A stretch of 29,691 nucleotides of DNA from Eubacteriales Family XIII. Incertae Sedis bacterium. GTDB lineage: Bacteria > Bacillota > Clostridia > Peptostreptococcales > Anaerovoracaceae. The notes below the pieces were generated by a model. That model worked only from the letters and a program-made list of their open reading frames with translations. It ran no database searches and had not been told where the DNA came from. This document shows positions 1 through 7,481 of the stretch, piece by piece. Each line of letters begins with the position of its first letter. Position 1 is the stretch's first letter. Made by a program: the position numbers and the translations under genes. Location: NCBI GenBank assembly GCA_031289235.1, contig JAITPU010000021.1, positions 1 to 29,691 of the forward strand, in the 5' to 3' direction.

Positions 1-1402
1 CGTCAGCACGGATTTCGACACTTCGGACAAACTTTACTTCGAGGCTCTTCACACGGACGACGTGATGAACGTCGTGAAAAAGGAGCAGCCGCTTGGCGTC
101 ATCCTCCAGCTCGGCGGGCAGACTTCCCTGAATCTGGCGGAAAAACTTTCAAAACGGGACGTCCGGATCTTGGGAACCCCGTTCTCTTCCATTGATCTGG
201 CGGAGGACAGGGAAAAGCTGAACGGATTGCTGGGGGAAATGAACATCCCCACGCCCGTGGGCTTTGCCGTGACAGACGAGGCGCAGGCTTTTGCCGTGGT
301 TGAAAAACTGGGCTTCCCGTTAGTCGTCCGCCCGTCCTATGTCATAGGGGGAAGGGCGATGCAGGTGGTATACAGCAATGAAGAAATGTGGAAATATCTG
401 AAAGAAGCGGTCTCCCTGTCTATGGAACATCCTGTGATAATCGACCAATATATAGAAGGGAAGGAGATCGAGGTGGACGCTGTCTCCGACGGCGAAGATA
501 TTCTGATACCGGGCGTCATGGAACACATCGAACGCACAGGAGTTCATTCCGGCGACAGTATTTCCGTATACCCGCCCCACACCATATCCGGCGAAGTGGC
601 CGGCCTGCTCGCCGAATATACCGAAAGGATATCCAAAAGCCTGAATATTGTGGGGATAGTCAACATCCAATACGCTTACGACGGGGAAAAATTATTCGTC
701 ATCGAGGTGAACCCGAGAGCGTCCAGAACGGCGCCTATTCTCAGCAAAGTCACAGGGGTTCCGATGGTCAAACTGGCGGTTTCAACCATGCTGGGAAATA
801 AACTGCGCGATTCCGCCTACGGGACAGGGCTTTACAGAAATATGAATTTCTATGCGGTAAAGACGCCGGTTTTTTCCGGAGCGAAACTTACGGACGTGGA
901 CATCGCGCTGGGGCCGGAAATGAAATCCACCGGCGAAGCGCTGGGGCTGGATTCGGATTTAAGAACCGCGATATATAAGGGATTTTTGGCCGCCGGCGTG
1001 AATATTCCCGTGCGGGGCGGCTTTTATGTCGCCCTCAGCCCTCCGGAATGGACGGCGGCGACGGCGGCGACGCTGAAGAAATACGCCGCGGAAGGCTTCA
1101 GACTGTACAGCTCAAACGGAACATCCCCGTTTTTAGCGGAAAACGGAATTGACGCGGCGGTTTTGGGTTTCGACGAAACGCTGCGCCTGATCGGCGACGA
1201 AATCAACGGTATCATCAACGTCCCGGAGATCGCGAACGTCAAGGGCGGCAATTCTTTCGACATACGCAGAAAGGCCGTGGAACGCGGCCTGCCGCTGCTC
1301 ACCTGCATGGATACGGCTGAAGCTTTTTTAGACGCCGTCAGGATGAAAAAAGAGAATATCCCGCTGCGATACAGAACCTTGGAAGAATATCTGAGTCTCT
1401 GA
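1..1402 (+). CDS. carB: Carbamoyl-phosphate synthase large subunit, C-terminal part (5' truncated by window)
   Basis: This is the synthetase subunit of carbamoyl-phosphate synthase, which makes carbamoyl phosphate from ammonia (delivered by CarA), bicarbonate and two ATP for pyrimidine and arginine synthesis. The frame is open from base 2 (VSTDFDTSDKLYF), so the first in-frame ATG at 62 is internal and the N-terminal half lies outside the window. About 466 codons are visible. The second ATP-grasp unit shows VVRPSYVIGGRAM and the metal/ATP-binding EVNPRASRTAPILSK segment. A C-terminal MGS-like allosteric domain occupies roughly the last 130 residues (GTSPFLAENGID, then NVKGGNSFDIRRKA). In that domain the usual AT-x-GT phosphate-binding stretch reads SSNGT, a departure that could affect effector binding. 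The stop is TGA at 1400-1402, followed by a hairpin with a T-run. The family is certain; allosteric behaviour is not inferable. Confidence 0.96.
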   Translation, partial: VSTDFDTSDKLYFEALHTDDVMNVVKKEQPLGVILQLGGQTSLNLAEKLSKRDVRILGTPFSSIDLAEDREKLNGLLGEMNIPTPVGFAVTDEAQAFAVVEKLGFPLVVRPSYVIGGRAMQVVYSNEEMWKYLKEAVSLSMEHPVIIDQYIEGKEIEVDAVSDGEDILIPGVMEHIERTGVHSGDSISVYPPHTISGEVAGLLAEYTERISKSLNIVGIVNIQYAYDGEKLFVIEVNPRASRTAPILSKVTGVPMVKLAVSTMLGNKLRDSAYGTGLYRNMNFYAVKTPVFSGAKLTDVDIALGPEMKSTGEALGLDSDLRTAIYKGFLAAGVNIPVRGGFYVALSPPEWTAATAATLKKYAAEGFRLYSSNGTSPFLAENGIDAAVLGFDETLRLIGDEINGIINVPEIANVKGGNSFDIRRKAVERGLPLLTCMDTAEAFLDAVRMKKENIPLRYRTLEEYLSL

Positions 1403-1413
1403 CGACTCGACCT

Positions 1414-1458
1414 ATTTTGCGCCGCCAACTAAACATTGAAGCCGTGGCGGTCTTTTTT
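1414..1458 (+). terminator. Probable intrinsic terminator of carB, formed by an R1 repeat copy
   Basis: Arms CCGCCA (1422-1427) and TGGCGG (1445-1450) flank a 17-nt loop containing ACTAAACATTG and are followed by TCTTTTTT (1451-1458). It lies 20 nt after the carB stop in the gap between convergent carB and rarA. The element is also a member of the R1 repeat family. Compared with the CCGCCG/CGGCGG arms of other copies, the closing G-C pair has become A-T on both sides, a compensated change that keeps the stem. Confidence 0.6.
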
Positions 1459-1496
1459 CGTAGGCAAGGCGGCCGTTCGCTCCGCCCGGACCGGAA

Positions 1497-2834
1497 TTAT
1501 TTTTCCGCGGGCCCTGTTTTATTTTCGGCGCGCCATTTCCTGATCTGCGCGAGCCTTTCCCCTACCTTTGCTTCCGTCCCCTGATCGGTGGGATGGTAAT
1601 ATTTCCGCCCGGCGAGGGATTCCGGCATACACTCCATGTCCGTCAGCTTCTCTTCCCCGTCGTGAGCGTACTTGTAGCCTTTCCCGTAACCCAGCTCCTT
1701 CATGAGCTTCGTCGGGGCGTTGCGTATGTGCAGGGGTACAGGTTCCGCGAGCATTTCCAGCGCGTCTTTTTTCGCGCTGCCGTAAGCTGTGTACACGGCG
1801 TTGGATTTCGGCGCGACAGCGAGATAAACTACCGCGTGCGCCAATATGACGCCGCATTCGGGCATACCGATAAAATGGCTGGCCTGATAGGCCGCCACGG
1901 CGATCTCAAGGGCGCGGCTGTCGGCCATGCCCACATCCTCGCTCGCAAAGCGCACTATTCTCCTCGCCACATAGAGCGGGTCCTCTCCCGCCTCCAGCAT
2001 ACGGGCGAGCCAGTAGATCGACGCGTCCGGCTCGCTGTTGCGCATGGATTTGTGCAGGGCCGAAATCAGGTTGTAGTGTTCTTCCCCGTTTTTATCGTAA
2101 AGCAGGGATTTCCGGCTGACGCACTGCTCTAATATCTCCCGCGTCACCGTCGTGACATCTCCCTCCCTGACGCCGTTTAACACCACCATTTCCAGCGTGT
2201 TCAAGGCGGCGCGCGCGTCGCCGTTGGCGAAAGCCGCGATCACGGCCAGCATCTCGTCGCCGATTCGCACTTTCTGCTTTCCAAAACCCGCGGGGTCGTC
2301 CACAGCGTTTCTCAGGAGGCGCGTCATGTCTTCTTCCGACAGCGCGTGAAGCACGAAGACTTTGGCACGGGAAAGCAGAGCCGAATTGATTTCAAACGAC
2401 GGGTTTTCAGTCGTCGCGCCTATAAGAATTATGCTGCCCTTCTCGACGAAAGGCAGGAAGGCGTCCTGCTGCGCCTTGTTGAAGCGATGGATCTCATCGA
2501 TGAAGAGTATGGTTTTTTCACCCATGCGCCGGTTGTTTTCCGCCTTGACCATGACTTCTTTGATTTCCCGTATGCCGCTGGTCACAGCGCTGAAATCTAT
2601 AAAAATCGCGTGGGTCCCGCCCGCGATGATCCGCGCCAGCGTGGTTTTCCCGACTCCGGGCGGGCCCCAGAAAATCATGGACGGTATCTGATCCTGATCT
2701 ATCATCTGCCGCAGGACCTTTCCCTCGCCGAGCAGATGTGTCTGTCCCACAAACTTGCCGAGGTTTTCCGGCCGCAGCCTGCTCGCCAGCGGGCTTGTCA
2801 TTCGCCTGTCGTCAAACAACGATTCCTGTTCCAT
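1497..2834 (-). CDS. rarA: Replication-associated recombination protein A (RarA/MgsA), AAA+ ATPase
   Basis: This is a clamp-loader-like AAA+ ATPase that acts at stalled replication forks. It has 445 residues, normal for the family. Walker A is GPPGVGKT at about residues 57-64, Walker B is ILFIDEIHR at about 109-117, and the sensor-1 region reads GATTENPSFEINSALLSRA. The C-terminal half (SEPDASIYWLARMLEAGEDP and GYKYAHD) matches the MgsA oligomerisation domain. The ATG at 2832-2834 is preceded by a GAAGG ribosome binding site. The gene is convergent with carB. A 224-nt gap containing an R1 repeat and a strong hairpin separates it from cysK upstream. No convincing promoter was found directly in front of it, so it may be read through from cysK. 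Confidence 0.95.
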   Translation of the reverse strand: MEQESLFDDRRMTSPLASRLRPENLGKFVGQTHLLGEGKVLRQMIDQDQIPSMIFWGPPGVGKTTLARIIAGGTHAIFIDFSAVTSGIREIKEVMVKAENNRRMGEKTILFIDEIHRFNKAQQDAFLPFVEKGSIILIGATTENPSFEINSALLSRAKVFVLHALSEEDMTRLLRNAVDDPAGFGKQKVRIGDEMLAVIAAFANGDARAALNTLEMVVLNGVREGDVTTVTREILEQCVSRKSLLYDKNGEEHYNLISALHKSMRNSEPDASIYWLARMLEAGEDPLYVARRIVRFASEDVGMADSRALEIAVAAYQASHFIGMPECGVILAHAVVYLAVAPKSNAVYTAYGSAKKDALEMLAEPVPLHIRNAPTKLMKELGYGKGYKYAHDGEEKLTDMECMPESLAGRKYYHPTDQGTEAKVGERLAQIRKWRAENKTGPAEK

Positions 2835-2940
2835 GCTCCGACCTTCAAACTAACTTCCTGCTTATGGGCAAATCTTTGAGTAGTAACCTGCTCAGAGGCG
2901 GGCGTTGACAGTGCCGATGAGGGGGCTTTCCGCTCCGCCT

Positions 2941-2984
2941 ATTGTTCCGCCGATTAAACATTGCCCACAAAGCGGCGGAAAATT
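2941..2984 (+). repeat. R1 hairpin repeat, copy b (best preserved with copy c)
   Basis: Perfect 8-bp arms TTCCGCCG (2945-2952) and CGGCGGAA (2973-2980) flank the 20-nt loop ATTAAACATTGCCCACAAAG. The loop matches that of the copy at 24597-24639 (opposite strand) at 19 of 20 positions, showing dispersed copies of one element rather than chance hairpins. It is intergenic between cysK and rarA. No T-run follows, so it is unlikely to be a simple terminator. Confidence 0.8.
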
Positions 2985-3002
2985 TTCGCCGGGAGAGAAC
3001 GG

Positions 3003-3038
3003 CAGAACCCGCTGATGCGACTGCGTCAACGGGTTCTG
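3003..3038. repeat. Near-perfect 36-nt inverted repeat 3' of cysK
   Basis: CAGAACCCG (3003-3011) pairs with CGGGTTCTG (3030-3038), and inside it TGATGC pairs with GCGTCA through one G-U. This gives about 15 paired positions around a GACT loop with a single c/a mismatch. It sits 21 nt beyond the cysK stop on the minus strand. The strand it would terminate has CCGTTCTC rather than a T-run after it, so it is either an RNA 3'-end stabiliser, a weak terminator or an unrelated palindromic element. Confidence 0.6.
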
Positions 3039-3058
3039 TCATCACCGCCTGAATATAC

Positions 3059-3994
3059 TTATTCTTCTTCAAACAACGGCGTGGAGAGATAACGCTCGCC
3101 GTTATCCGGCAGGATCACGACGATGGTCTTCCCCGCGTATTCCGGACGCTTCGCCGCTTCCGCGGCCGCCCAGACCGCCGCGCCGGAGGAAATCCCCACC
3201 AACAGGCCCTCAGACTTTGCCAATTCCCTGCCGACCCTGAACGCGTCTTCGTTTTTTACTTTGATTATCTCGTCGTATATATCGGTATTGAGTATGTCAG
3301 GGACAAAACCCGCGCCGATTCCCTGAATCTTATGCGGACCCGCTTTCCCTTCGGAGAGAACCGGCGAATCAAAAGGCTCGACCGCGATGATTTTAAGATC
3401 GGGATTCTTGGATTTAAGATATTCCCCGGCGCCGGTAATCGTGCCGCCGGTTCCGATGCCGGACACAAAAACATCAATCTTTCCGTCGGTGTCGTTCCAG
3501 ATTTCCGGCCCCGTCGTTTCCCTGTGAACGCGCGGATTCGCGGGATTCACAAACTGCCCGGGGATAAACGCGTTTGAAGTCTCCCTCGCGAGTTCCGCGG
3601 CCTTTTCGATGGCGCCTTTCATCCCCTTGGCGCCTTCGGTGAGCACAAGCTCCGCCCCATAGGCTTTCAGCAGCTTGCGGCGCTCTATGCTCATGGTTTC
3701 CGGCATGGTCAGTATGATGCGGTATCCTTTGGCCGCCGCCACCGACGCGAGACCTATCCCCGTGTTCCCGCTGGTAGGCTCAATGATCACCGAACCCGGA
3801 ACCAATTTACCGCTTTTCTCGGCTTCGTCGATCATGGCTTTCGCGATGCGGTCCTTTACGCTGCCCGCGGGATTATGATATTCCAGCTTCGCGACGAGCG
3901 GCGCGGACAGTTTTTGTTTTTCGGAGTACCTTACAAGCTCCAGCAAAGGGGTTCCTCCGATGAGATCCGTCAGATTTTTGACTGCCTTTGACAT
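3059..3994 (-). CDS. cysK: Cysteine synthase A (O-acetylserine sulfhydrylase)
   Basis: This PLP enzyme makes L-cysteine from O-acetylserine and sulfide in the cytosol. With the start chosen here it has 311 residues, typical for CysK. The PLP lysine is K47 in NPAGSVKDR. The substrate loop is EPTSGNTGIGLA, and the phosphate-binding glycine loop is GIGTGGTITG, followed by LLVGISSGAA. The ATG at 3992-3994 is preceded by AAGGAGG at good spacing; an in-frame start nine codons upstream lacks this and is rejected. A consensus promoter lies at 4135-4163, giving a leader of about 130 nt. A palindrome at the transcription start suggests repression, perhaps by a CymR-like Rrf2 protein such as the one encoded at 16567. 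The CysM/cystathionine-beta-synthase branch is less likely given the length and motifs. Confidence 0.95.
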   Translation of the reverse strand: MSKAVKNLTDLIGGTPLLELVRYSEKQKLSAPLVAKLEYHNPAGSVKDRIAKAMIDEAEKSGKLVPGSVIIEPTSGNTGIGLASVAAAKGYRIILTMPETMSIERRKLLKAYGAELVLTEGAKGMKGAIEKAAELARETSNAFIPGQFVNPANPRVHRETTGPEIWNDTDGKIDVFVSGIGTGGTITGAGEYLKSKNPDLKIIAVEPFDSPVLSEGKAGPHKIQGIGAGFVPDILNTDIYDEIIKVKNEDAFRVGRELAKSEGLLVGISSGAAVWAAAEAAKRPEYAGKTIVVILPDNGERYLSTPLFEEE

Positions 3995-4121
3995 TTTTTC
4001 CTCCTTTTCGTCAGAGATCAAAGCCTGTCCCGGACCAGCGCCTTGACGAAGCTCCGAAAAACACGAAAGCGGACGATGCGACGGGCTAAAGACAAACTTT
4101 TACTGATGAATAAATCATAGT

Positions 4122-4135
4122 TAACATATATGTTA
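4122..4135. promoter_or_regulatory. Candidate operator: 14-bp perfect palindrome at the cysK start site
   Basis: TAACATATATGTTA is a perfect 14-bp palindrome abutting the cysK -10 hexamer and covering the expected transcription start. A bound dimer there would block initiation. Related sequences occur in front of the sfp-like gene (AACATATATGATA, near 25328) and just upstream of the rrf2 -35 box (AATATATGTTT, near 16454). The regulator is not known; a CymR-like role for the Rrf2 protein in this window is an inference. Confidence 0.5.
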
Positions 4136-4163
4136 TTCTATTCCTTTCGTTTTCGTTTGTCAA
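4135..4163 (-). promoter_or_regulatory. Sigma-A promoter of cysK
   Basis: On the minus strand, -35 TTGACA (4158-4163), a 17-nt spacer and -10 TAGAAT (4135-4140). That is 6/6 and 5/6 matches to consensus. Transcription would start near 4128, inside the palindrome at 4122-4135, leaving a leader of about 130 nt before the cysK ATG at 3994. No known riboswitch class was recognised in that leader. Confidence 0.8.
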
Positions 4164-4225
4164 TAAAAATTTCCGGCCCGGATCGATTTTCGGCAGCCGC
4201 CGCGTTACAGTTCAAACATCGGCAG
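4157..4225 (+). repeat. Shared intergenic block R2, copy 1
   Basis: This block contains TTGTCAAT (the cysK -35 read from the other strand), then AAAATTTCC, and at 4211-4225 the 15-mer TTCAAACATCGGCAG. The same three pieces recur in the same order at almost the same spacing at 16257-16323 (54 versus 52 nt between the first and last pieces). The promoter part is expected, but the exact 15-mer is not. Confidence 0.5.
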
Positions 4226-4236
4226 GGAGCCTCTGA

Positions 4237-5424
4237 TCATACAAAGCCCTTCGCTATTCTGCCAAGTATACTCATTCCCTTCACTATATCCTCCTCAGGC
4301 ATATTGGAAAAATTCAGCCGCATTTCATTGTTCTTTTCCGCGCCGGGATAGAAAGCGCCGCCGGGGACAAAGGCCACGCGCTCTTCGAGCGCCCGCTTTA
4401 AAATCTCCTTAGTGTCCACATGTTCAGGGAAAGCCACCCAGAAAAACAATCCGCCTTCCGGTATGTCGTAGCGCGCCTCCGCCGGGAAGTTCGCGCGTAT
4501 CGCCTCAAGCATGACGTCCCTGCGCCTGCGGTAAAGCTTGCAAATCCCCCTGATATGCGCGTCGAGATCCCTGCTGCGCAGATAATAGGCCATCTGCCTC
4601 TGCAATATGGCGGCCGGTGAAAGATCCACGTTTGTTTTCAGGGCCAGCAGTTTATCTACGACTTCCTTCGCGCCGCAGACCCATCCGATGCGCAGCCCGG
4701 GGCAAAACGTTTTGGAAAACGTTCCTAAATAAATCACCTGCCCTTTTTGATCGTATGAAACCAGCGGCCTCTGCTTTTGGTCCGAAAAAGAGAGTTCCGC
4801 GTAAGCGGCGTCTTCCAGAACGGCCGTGTCGCAGTTTTGAATCATCTCAATGAACGCTTTCCTGCGCTCCTGCGACCAGCTTCTGCCCGTCGGGTTCTGA
4901 TGATCCGGATTTACATAAATCAGCTTGATGCGGTCCCCGTAACGTTTCAGCGCCTGCGCAAGCTCTTCCAGCACCATTCCGTCACGGTCCGTCGGAATGG
5001 CCACAAGCTCCGCCTCATAGGTTTTCAGCGCGTTCAGCGCCCCGAGGTACGACGGTTTTTCAAACAGGATGACGTCGCCCGGATCGATGAACAGCAGGCC
5101 GTTCAGGTCAAGCCCCTGTTGTGAACCCGCGACCAGCATCACGCGCTCCGCCGGAAAATCAAGCCCGAAATGTTTCTTCATGCGCGCGGCGATCTGCCCG
5201 CGCAGTTCAAGATAGCCGGCAGGAGAGCTGTAACTCAAAGCCCCCTTCGCGTCGTCTTCCATGATTTCGATCATCGTTTTTTTGATATCATCTATGGGAT
5301 AAGTATCAGGCGACGGAAAACCGCCGGAAAAACAAAGAATGCCGGGCGCGTCCGCCAAGCTCATCAAATCCATCAAATCCTGAGTATCTTCTCCGAGAGT
5401 TTTCATTCTGCGCGCAAATCTCAA
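4237..5424 (-). CDS. PLP-dependent aminotransferase, fold type I (LysN/2-aminoadipate-aminotransferase-like)
   Basis: This is a cytosolic class I/II aminotransferase of 395 residues without the GntR-type DNA-binding domain of MocR proteins. NPDHQNPTGRSWS is the cofactor/substrate loop, and GTFSKTFCPGLRIGW carries the Schiff-base lysine followed by the phosphate-binding arginine. MLVAGSQQGLDLNGLLFIDPGD is the PLP phosphate-binding region. The amino-acid substrate cannot be told from sequence; 2-aminoadipate, aromatic and branched-chain acids are all possible in this subgroup. The start is ambiguous. TTG at 5422-5424 has GAGG about nine bases upstream, while the ATG at 5404-5406 (M7) has no ribosome binding site. 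The gene begins 22 nt after the glmS stop, so it is probably cotranscribed with glmS. Confidence 0.88.
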   Translation of the reverse strand: MRFARRMKTLGEDTQDLMDLMSLADAPGILCFSGGFPSPDTYPIDDIKKTMIEIMEDDAKGALSYSSPAGYLELRGQIAARMKKHFGLDFPAERVMLVAGSQQGLDLNGLLFIDPGDVILFEKPSYLGALNALKTYEAELVAIPTDRDGMVLEELAQALKRYGDRIKLIYVNPDHQNPTGRSWSQERRKAFIEMIQNCDTAVLEDAAYAELSFSDQKQRPLVSYDQKGQVIYLGTFSKTFCPGLRIGWVCGAKEVVDKLLALKTNVDLSPAAILQRQMAYYLRSRDLDAHIRGICKLYRRRRDVMLEAIRANFPAEARYDIPEGGLFFWVAFPEHVDTKEILKRALEERVAFVPGGAFYPGAEKNNEMRLNFSNMPEEDIVKGMSILGRIAKGFV

Positions 5425-5446
5425 TTTTATCTACCTCGTTCCCATC

Positions 5447-7282
5447 CTATTCCACCGTCACCGATTTTGCTAAGTTCTTGGGCTTATCGATGTCGCAGCC
5501 CCGCAATTTCGCTATGTGATAAGCCAAAAGCTGCAGCGGAGCCACAGCCAGCAGGGGCGTGACTTCGTCCGCCGTCTCGGGAATGTAAATGACGTAGTCC
5601 GCGTGCTGTTCGATTTCATGGTTGCTCTCTTTAGCTATCCCGATCACATAGGCGCCTCTCGCCTTTACTTCCTGGATATTGGACAGCATTTTCTTGAACA
5701 GTCTGTCCTGAGTCGCCAGCGCGACGACGAGGCTGCCTTCCTCAATCAGCGCGATCGTTCCGTGCTTCAGTTCCCCCGCCGCTATGGCGAACGAATTTAT
5801 ATATGATATTTCCTTCAGCTTCAGCGACCCTTCGTAGGAGACGCCGCAGTCAGGCCCCCTGCCGATAAAGAACGCCTGTTCTTTTTTGTAAAGCTTTTTC
5901 GCCAGTTTCAATATACTTCCTTCGTTTTCAAGAAATTTTTCAAGTTTTTCGGGGGTCTCCCGCAGCTCTTCGATGATCCTGCGATATTCCCCCTCAGGCA
6001 GCACTCCCTTTGTATATCCCATATACAGGGCGAGCAAATACATGCACACCAGCTGAGTGGTGTACGCCTTCGTGGACGCGACGGCGATCTCCGGCCCCGC
6101 CCAGGTATAAAACACATCGTCGGATTCCCGCGCTATCGAACTTCCCACCACGTTCACCACGGAAAGAATCCTCGCGCCCTTGCGCTTCGCCTCCCGCAGG
6201 GCCGCCATAGTGTCCAGAGTCTCCCCCGACTGGCTGACGCAGATAAACAGCGTGCGATCGTCCACAAACGGATCTCTGTAACGGAATTCCGAGGCGATGT
6301 CTGTCTCCACGGGGATACCGGCAAATTTCTCTATGGCGTATTTCCCCACCAGCCCGGCGTGATAAGCCGTCCCGCAGGCGACGAGGTATATTTTGTTTAT
6401 CCCGAACAGATCTTCCTTCGTGAGAGAAATACCGTCCAAGCAAATCAGGCCGTTTTCGTCGAGCCGGCGGCGCAGCGTTTCAAAGATCCCCTTCGGCTGT
6501 TCATGAATCTCCTTGTGCATGAAATGGTCGTAGCCGTCTTTCTCCGCCGCGTCAGCGTTCCATGTCACGTTGAACACATCCCTGCGTACCCGTTTCCGCC
6601 CTTCGTCGAATATGGTTATGCGGTTCTTTTCCACCATGACGGTCTCGTTATTTTCGATCAGATAAATCTTTTTCACGTATTTCAGAAGCGCGGGAATATC
6701 TGAGGCTAAAAAATTGCAGTCTTCGCCGATTCCGGCGATAAGGGGCGTGTCCTTCCGCACGGCGACGATCTTGTCCGGTTCGGCTGCGGCCACCGCGCAC
6801 ACCGCGTAAGCCCCGCGCATCATCGACACCGCCTGATAAACAGCTTCAAGAAGGGAGCCTTTGTCCTTATAGAAAACGCCTATCAGATGCGCGATGACCT
6901 CTGAATCCGTCTCGGATTTGAAGACGACGCCATGCTTCTCTCTCAGCCATTCTTGGAGCTCCACGTAGTTTTCGATGATGCCGTTATGCACCACGGCGAT
7001 CGACCCGTCGCCGTTCATATGCGGATGAGCGTTCGCATCCGACGGCGCGCCGTGAGTAGCCCACCTTGTATGCCCTATCCCCACATTCCCGTCAAAAGGC
7101 AGCGATATGATCTTCTCCTCCAAGTTCGCGATCCTGCCCACGGTCTTTTCGACTACGATGCGCCCGTTCTTCACTATCGCGACTCCCGACGAGTCATATC
7201 CTCTGTATTCTAAGCGTTTCAGTCCGTCGAGAATGATTTTTCTCGCGTTTCCGTCGCCTATATATCCTACTATCCCACACAT
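5447..7282 (-). CDS. glmS: Glutamine--fructose-6-phosphate aminotransferase (isomerizing)
   Basis: This enzyme makes glucosamine-6-phosphate from fructose-6-phosphate and glutamine, the first step toward UDP-GlcNAc for the cell wall. It has 611 residues, full length for GlmS. After removal of Met1 the N-terminal nucleophile is Cys2 (CGIVGYIGDG), and the glutaminase domain continues with GIGHTRWATHG and HNGIIENY. Two SIS sugar-isomerase domains follow (CGTAYHAGLVGKY, SQSGETLDTMAAL, then GRGPDCGVSYEGSLKLKEISY). The protein ends with the conserved KNLAKSVTVE tail. The ATG has GAGGAGG about five to six bases upstream. It lies 199 nt downstream of glmM in the same orientation, with repeat material and no recognisable glmS ribozyme between them. 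Confidence 0.97.
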   Translation of the reverse strand: MCGIVGYIGDGNARKIILDGLKRLEYRGYDSSGVAIVKNGRIVVEKTVGRIANLEEKIISLPFDGNVGIGHTRWATHGAPSDANAHPHMNGDGSIAVVHNGIIENYVELQEWLREKHGVVFKSETDSEVIAHLIGVFYKDKGSLLEAVYQAVSMMRGAYAVCAVAAAEPDKIVAVRKDTPLIAGIGEDCNFLASDIPALLKYVKKIYLIENNETVMVEKNRITIFDEGRKRVRRDVFNVTWNADAAEKDGYDHFMHKEIHEQPKGIFETLRRRLDENGLICLDGISLTKEDLFGINKIYLVACGTAYHAGLVGKYAIEKFAGIPVETDIASEFRYRDPFVDDRTLFICVSQSGETLDTMAALREAKRKGARILSVVNVVGSSIARESDDVFYTWAGPEIAVASTKAYTTQLVCMYLLALYMGYTKGVLPEGEYRRIIEELRETPEKLEKFLENEGSILKLAKKLYKKEQAFFIGRGPDCGVSYEGSLKLKEISYINSFAIAAGELKHGTIALIEEGSLVVALATQDRLFKKMLSNIQEVKARGAYVIGIAKESNHEIEQHADYVIYIPETADEVTPLLAVAPLQLLAYHIAKLRGCDIDKPKNLAKSVTVE

Positions 7283-7481
7283 ACGCTACCTCCTCAGGCT
7301 TGTCTTTTTTGTAATCATTACTTCTGAAGACTGCTCCGCCGATCGTCGCCGCTATGAATTTCACTCCCGACGGCTAAATTCGCGCCGTCCGGCGGCTACG
7401 CCGCAGTCTTGAACGAGTATCAAAAAGCGACCGTCGATAAGGGCGGAACATGCCTTTTCATATGCCAAACGAGATTTACCG
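7283..7481. other. glmM-glmS intergenic region with repeat fragment and small palindrome
   Basis: The gap holds a partial R1 copy with an R1-associated flank (7331-7374), two small hairpins on the minus strand (GCGGC/GCCGC and GACGGC/GCCGTC) and the 11-bp palindrome GTAATCATTAC at 7311-7321, about 29 nt before glmS. No consensus promoter was found, and nothing resembles the glmS ribozyme core. Whether glmS is read from the cdaA promoter or its own is unresolved. Confidence 0.5.
7331..7374 (+). repeat. R1 partial copy g with shared flank
   Basis: TGCTCCGCCGAT at the start matches the R1 left arm, but the TAAACATTG core is missing. The part at 7353-7374 (TATGAATTTCACTCCCGACG and two more bases) matches 24648-24669, next to R1 copy c, at 20 of 22 positions. 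The two loci therefore share an element longer than the hairpin. Confidence 0.55.

Noticed and set aside
2845..3072. 75-residue minus-strand ORF starting MKKNKYIQ
   Set aside because: It runs through the intergenic hairpin and R1 copy b; the AMFNRR stretch in it is just the translated repeat core, also seen in a spurious frame at 24618. It overlaps the cysK 3' end and has no ribosome binding site.
3995..4134. SAM or other riboswitch in the cysK leader
   Set aside because: The leader is long enough, but I found no conserved riboswitch core and no terminator/antiterminator pair.
7283..7481. glmS ribozyme
   Set aside because: The gap is about the right size, but the AGCGCC core and the conserved pseudoknot sequence are absent and the space is filled by repeat fragments.
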